Below are positions 61,070-64,000 of a stretch of 64,000 nucleotides of DNA, piece by piece. The notes beneath the pieces are model-generated. The model had not been told where the DNA came from. It saw only the letters and a list, made by a program, of their open reading frames with translations, and searched no databases. The stretch spans positions 19,203,660-19,267,659 of the forward strand of contig OZ018414.1 of assembly GCA_963969595.1 (NCBI GenBank), in the 5' to 3' direction. The DNA is from Neckera pumila. Its lineage: Eukaryota > Streptophyta > Bryopsida > Hypnales > Neckeraceae. The position numbers were made by a program, and so were the translations under genes. Positions within the stretch are counted from its first letter, which is position 1. Each line of letters begins with the position of its first letter.

Positions 61070-61530
61070 AACCGTCCGAGAATACGGCGGACGAGAATCG
61101 GATGGCAAAGCGGATGGATTTGGTGGACGGATCAAATTGTCGCGGTCGAGACAGTCAACGCCGCAATGCGCGGACGCTGTGTCCGACCACCCTTTCCCCA
61201 ATGGATTTGGCGGACGGGACGCTGGAGGCGTGGCGGATGGTGACTGTGTCCAAGTTCCGTTCGCCATTTTGGGCGGATGATTTGGCGGTCGGTGGGTGGT
61301 TTCGCCAAAAATGGCGGACGGATTGGCGGATGCACCCACTGACACGTCGGACCGTCCACCAAAAATGGCGGACAAGCTGATGGACGCTTCCTGCGACCAC
61401 GGCGGAGTGGACATCAGACGGGTGTTATTTTTTTCTTAAAAAGGAAAAAATCCAAAAAAACAAATGTCACGGGACGTCCGCCACCCCTCCCGACGTCCGG
61501 ATGTGGATGTGGACGCCCTGAGGTCCGGCC
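61070..61530. repeat. GC-rich patch rich in GGCGGA/CGGACG motifs
   Basis: About 450 bases rich in G and C stand out sharply from AT-rich surroundings. Phrases such as TGGCGGACGG, GGATTTGG(T/C)GGACGG, AAAAATGGCGGACAAG and CGGATGGTG recur irregularly. Frames are open on both strands because stops are rare at this GC content. I see no domain, and a coding role is not supported. Confidence 0.5.
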
Positions 61531-61537
61531 AACCCTG

Positions 61538-62191
61538 CTTCACGTGCACAACTTGTTTAGTAATGAATAATGAATGAAAGTGCAAACAAACATACTGTAA
61601 ACCATAAACTATAATACAACAACGTTGCAAATTAAGGAAAAGAAGTTACCCAAGGATAAAGAACCCGTATTGCAGCTTGAGGAGGGACAGCTCCCCCCTG
61701 TGGGATCAATCAATTGCTACCAAGAATCCTGTCCAAGCCTATTAAAACATGCACCCATAGATTAGAATAAAACAGAAATCAACAAACTCAAGCATTGAAG
61801 AACAGAATCATATATACAATGTTCAATTATTTTCTAATACTTGATCCATAAATCACTACTGAATCAAGACAACAATGTTAGGCCTAATTGGCCTTCACGC
61901 GCACAACTTGATCAGTCATGAATAATGAATGAAAGTGCAAACAAATATACTATAAACCTTAAACTACAATACAACAACGTTGCAATTCTATGAAGAAGAG
62001 CTGCACAACAAAATTAAGGAAGAAAAGTTACCCAAGGATGAAGAACCCTTAGTGCAGCTTGAGGAGGGACAACTCTGCCTGTGGGATCAATCAATTATTG
62101 GCAAGAATCCTGCCCAAACCTATTAAAACATGCACCCAAAGATTAAAATAAAATAAAAATCATCAAACTCAAGCATTGAAGAACACAATCA
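61538..62191. repeat. Direct duplication, two units of about 275-300 bp
   Basis: 61538-61810 and 61893-62191 match in order: CACAACTTG, AATGAATAATGAATGAAAGTG, TACAACAACGTTGCAA, TTACCCAAGGAT(A/G)AAGAACC, GCAGCTTGAGGAGGGACA, GTGGGATCAATCAATT, TATTAAAACATGCACCCA, CAAACTCAAGCATTGAAGAA. The second unit has a short insertion after GTTGCAA. On the minus strand the inner part reads VPPQAAIRVLYPWV in copy 1, exon-like, but it is not a family I recognise. Confidence 0.8.
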
Positions 62192-64000
62192 TTGTATATT
62201 AGAGTGTCTTTGAAAACCTAGGTTCAAACTAAATTACAGCTCTCCTTCCATATGAATAACTAAGTAACATCAATTTGGTCATTTTTAGCGCATTGATGAA
62301 ATGTGATGCAAACAAAGGTGATAGCAAAGTCACTTTTGATTATGCAACACAAACTATGAATGCAAAGAAAACACACAACAACACCCTGCTATCCAATGAT
62401 CCTAAAAAAGGCCACAATGCAGTAGCTACACTCAGGCTTTGATGAAGGAGCTAGTGTGCATTTAGGCCTTCACAATCTCCCAACCTACATGGTATATATC
62501 CAGATGAGCTTCCCCAGACACATTCTTATTGTACTTCAACTAATACAATGAACAACACAATCAGATACAACATTGAACCTTCAAACCAACGACAGCCACT
62601 TCAAGAGCGTCCGTCACTGACTCGTCTAGTTTCCACTGAGTCCATCCCGTTCACTCACTCACCACACTTCTTTCCAACTTCATGACTCCTCTATCAACCA
62701 CTAAACAAACAAACATTTCAAACCAAACCCAGACTGCTCAAGAAGTCTCTCCCTTTCCACGAAGATTGGAGAAGAAAGACAATGCAGAGACCCTACCAAT
62801 ACTGCGACCCTCTTGTACGAGCGTTTCAACCTTGTCGTCCTCTGGTCTCTTGATCTCACCAACACCTCAAGATCACCAAAGATTGTAACAATGTCCTCTT
62901 CTCCACGTGCGCGCATACCGAACCCGTGTAAAAGATATAAACAAAACATGCCCTAGAAACCTGCGTTCTTCACGTTGTCACCCGCATCGTAGCATCAATC
63001 CGTGAGATCAATCTGCAGCAAGAAATGCAGCCATTAAACCAAACTGGGATCCACGAAACGAATGGCTTACATCCTTTGAAATATAGCTACACATTCTAAA
63101 CGCAAGATTGAAATTAATCTAATCCCAAAACAAAAAGAAGCAAGGAAACAAGTCAAAATTGAAAGCAGCAGGGAAAACAACCCAAAATTGAATGCAGCAC
63201 AGAAACAAGTCAAAATTAAATGCAACAGGGGAATGACTCAAAACTAAAAGCAACAGGAAAACAAGTCAAATCCAACAAATAAAGTTTCAATGTAGGAGAT
63301 ACAAGCGCACGGCAACCCCAGACAGAATTGAGTTCAAATTGTACTTGGAATTGCAAGTGGAGCTCCACATCTCTTTCACGCACATCCCAACACCTAGTCC
63401 AAGAATCCAACTATTCTCAGTACAAAAGCAGTAATCCAGTTGCAATGAGGCAGTTCAGTAATGCAAAGAATCAGTGGAGAGTTTGCCCCAAAGTACAAAA
63501 TCGTATATCGCAAGCAGTTGCAATTTTGCAAAGGTGTCCTAAAAATCAGCATCAAAACTTGTCCCTGAACCCCATGCAGCATAGCAGCCATACTTGCAAT
63601 CACCAGCAATTGCACTCAAGAAATGGTGTTCTTAAAGAGATTCCTAGCCACCGTGAGCAACTCTATTACTCCTCTTCACTCCTACAATTCTCACCAAAAC
63701 AAAACTGGTGATGGCATTTGTATTGCAACTACACCACAAGACAAACATATGTGCACTCACAAGAGACTCAGCATGCAGCAAAACAGTAATGGTAGGGCCA
63801 AAATGTAGGCGCCATACCCTAGAAACCCCGTTTGTTGTTAGAAGCCTAATAAAAGCAGAAACATGGCCAATACCTATCCAAACGGCCGATATCCTTTTCG
63901 ATACATGTTGCCCTTCACGGATATACGGTTGCACACGGGTATACCATGAACCCTAAATTAACCCCTTAACCACTCAATCCTGTGTTTAGGCTTATACCCG
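62192..64000. other. Balanced-composition spacer, possibly leader or exon sequence of a gene beyond the window
   Basis: The base composition is genic, and minus-strand frames at 62949-62701 and 63934-63644 have mixed amino-acid content, but neither has a recognised motif or a clear splice structure. The region could be the 5' part of a minus-strand gene, but that cannot be settled here. Confidence 0.35.

Noticed and set aside
61038..61414. Five overlapping frames on both strands
   Set aside because: They follow from high GC and few stop codons in the GGCGGA-rich patch.
1..64000. CRISPR arrays, rRNA or tRNA genes, bacterial operons
   Set aside because: The tandem repeats have no unique spacers of constant length, and no rRNA/tRNA signatures were found; the gene structure is eukaryotic.

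Overview
The window is nuclear DNA from a land plant. Three things support this: genes are split by GT-AG introns, the spacers are long and AT-rich and full of transposon remains, and a ribosomal-protein gene carries a telo-box (AAACCCTAA) leader of the kind typical of plants. Gene density is low, with four intact-looking genes and one damaged gene in 64 kb. That would suit a bryophyte, fern or other medium to large plant genome, but I cannot name the species or clade from the sequence alone. It is not bacterial: there are no operons, rRNA genes, CRISPR arrays or recognisable tRNAs.

Layout. 0-7.5 kb: a gene graveyard. On the minus strand it holds fragments of a plastid-type HSP70 (2300-2490), an ISE2-like SKI2-family RNA helicase (about 2560-3480), an alpha-carbonic anhydrase (4155-4325) and unassigned exon-like pieces. 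A receptor-kinase-like membrane segment lies on the plus strand near 1.4 kb. 7.5-24.6 kb: transposons and simple repeats, including two copies of a TTAA-flanked terminal-inverted-repeat (TIR) family, two PIF/Harbinger-like MITEs, a CACTA-like element with a second one nested inside it, a Copia-like scrap, a retroposon copy with an 11-bp target-site duplication, and several micro- and minisatellites. 24.8-27.5 kb: a plus-strand gene for a small predicted multi-pass membrane protein with a charged coiled-coil tail. 28.4-31.0 kb: a minus-strand papain-family cysteine protease, complete in layout but broken by an in-frame TAG and a one-base frameshift. 31.1-40.8 kb: a degenerate tandem array and a nested pair of the TTAA/TIR elements. 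40.87-42.98 kb: an intact minus-strand gene for coatomer subunit zeta. 43.5 kb: the second retroposon copy. 48.8-52.1 kb: a plus-strand F-box/kelch-type gene with a promoter-like region and a leader containing a triplicated repeat. 52.8 kb: the third retroposon copy, with 74-bp tandem units. 55.1-56.8 kb: an intact plus-strand gene for 40S ribosomal protein S21 (eS21). 58.7-59.6 kb: another TTAA/TIR element. 61-62.2 kb: a GC-rich patch and a direct duplication of about 275 bp.

The intact genes are unrelated in role (translation, COPI vesicle coat, ubiquitin ligase adaptor, membrane protein), as expected of a plant chromosome; they do not form a pathway. The most unusual content is the repeat biology: (1) a TIR family with apparent TTAA targets and a subterminal hairpin, present in at least five copies including one nested insertion; (2) a composite retroposon family with 12-bp and 74-bp internal tandem arrays and an open frame kept in all three copies; (3) the same-strand mixture of fragments from different genes at 2-4.5 kb, which looks like transposon gene capture or a decaying gene block.
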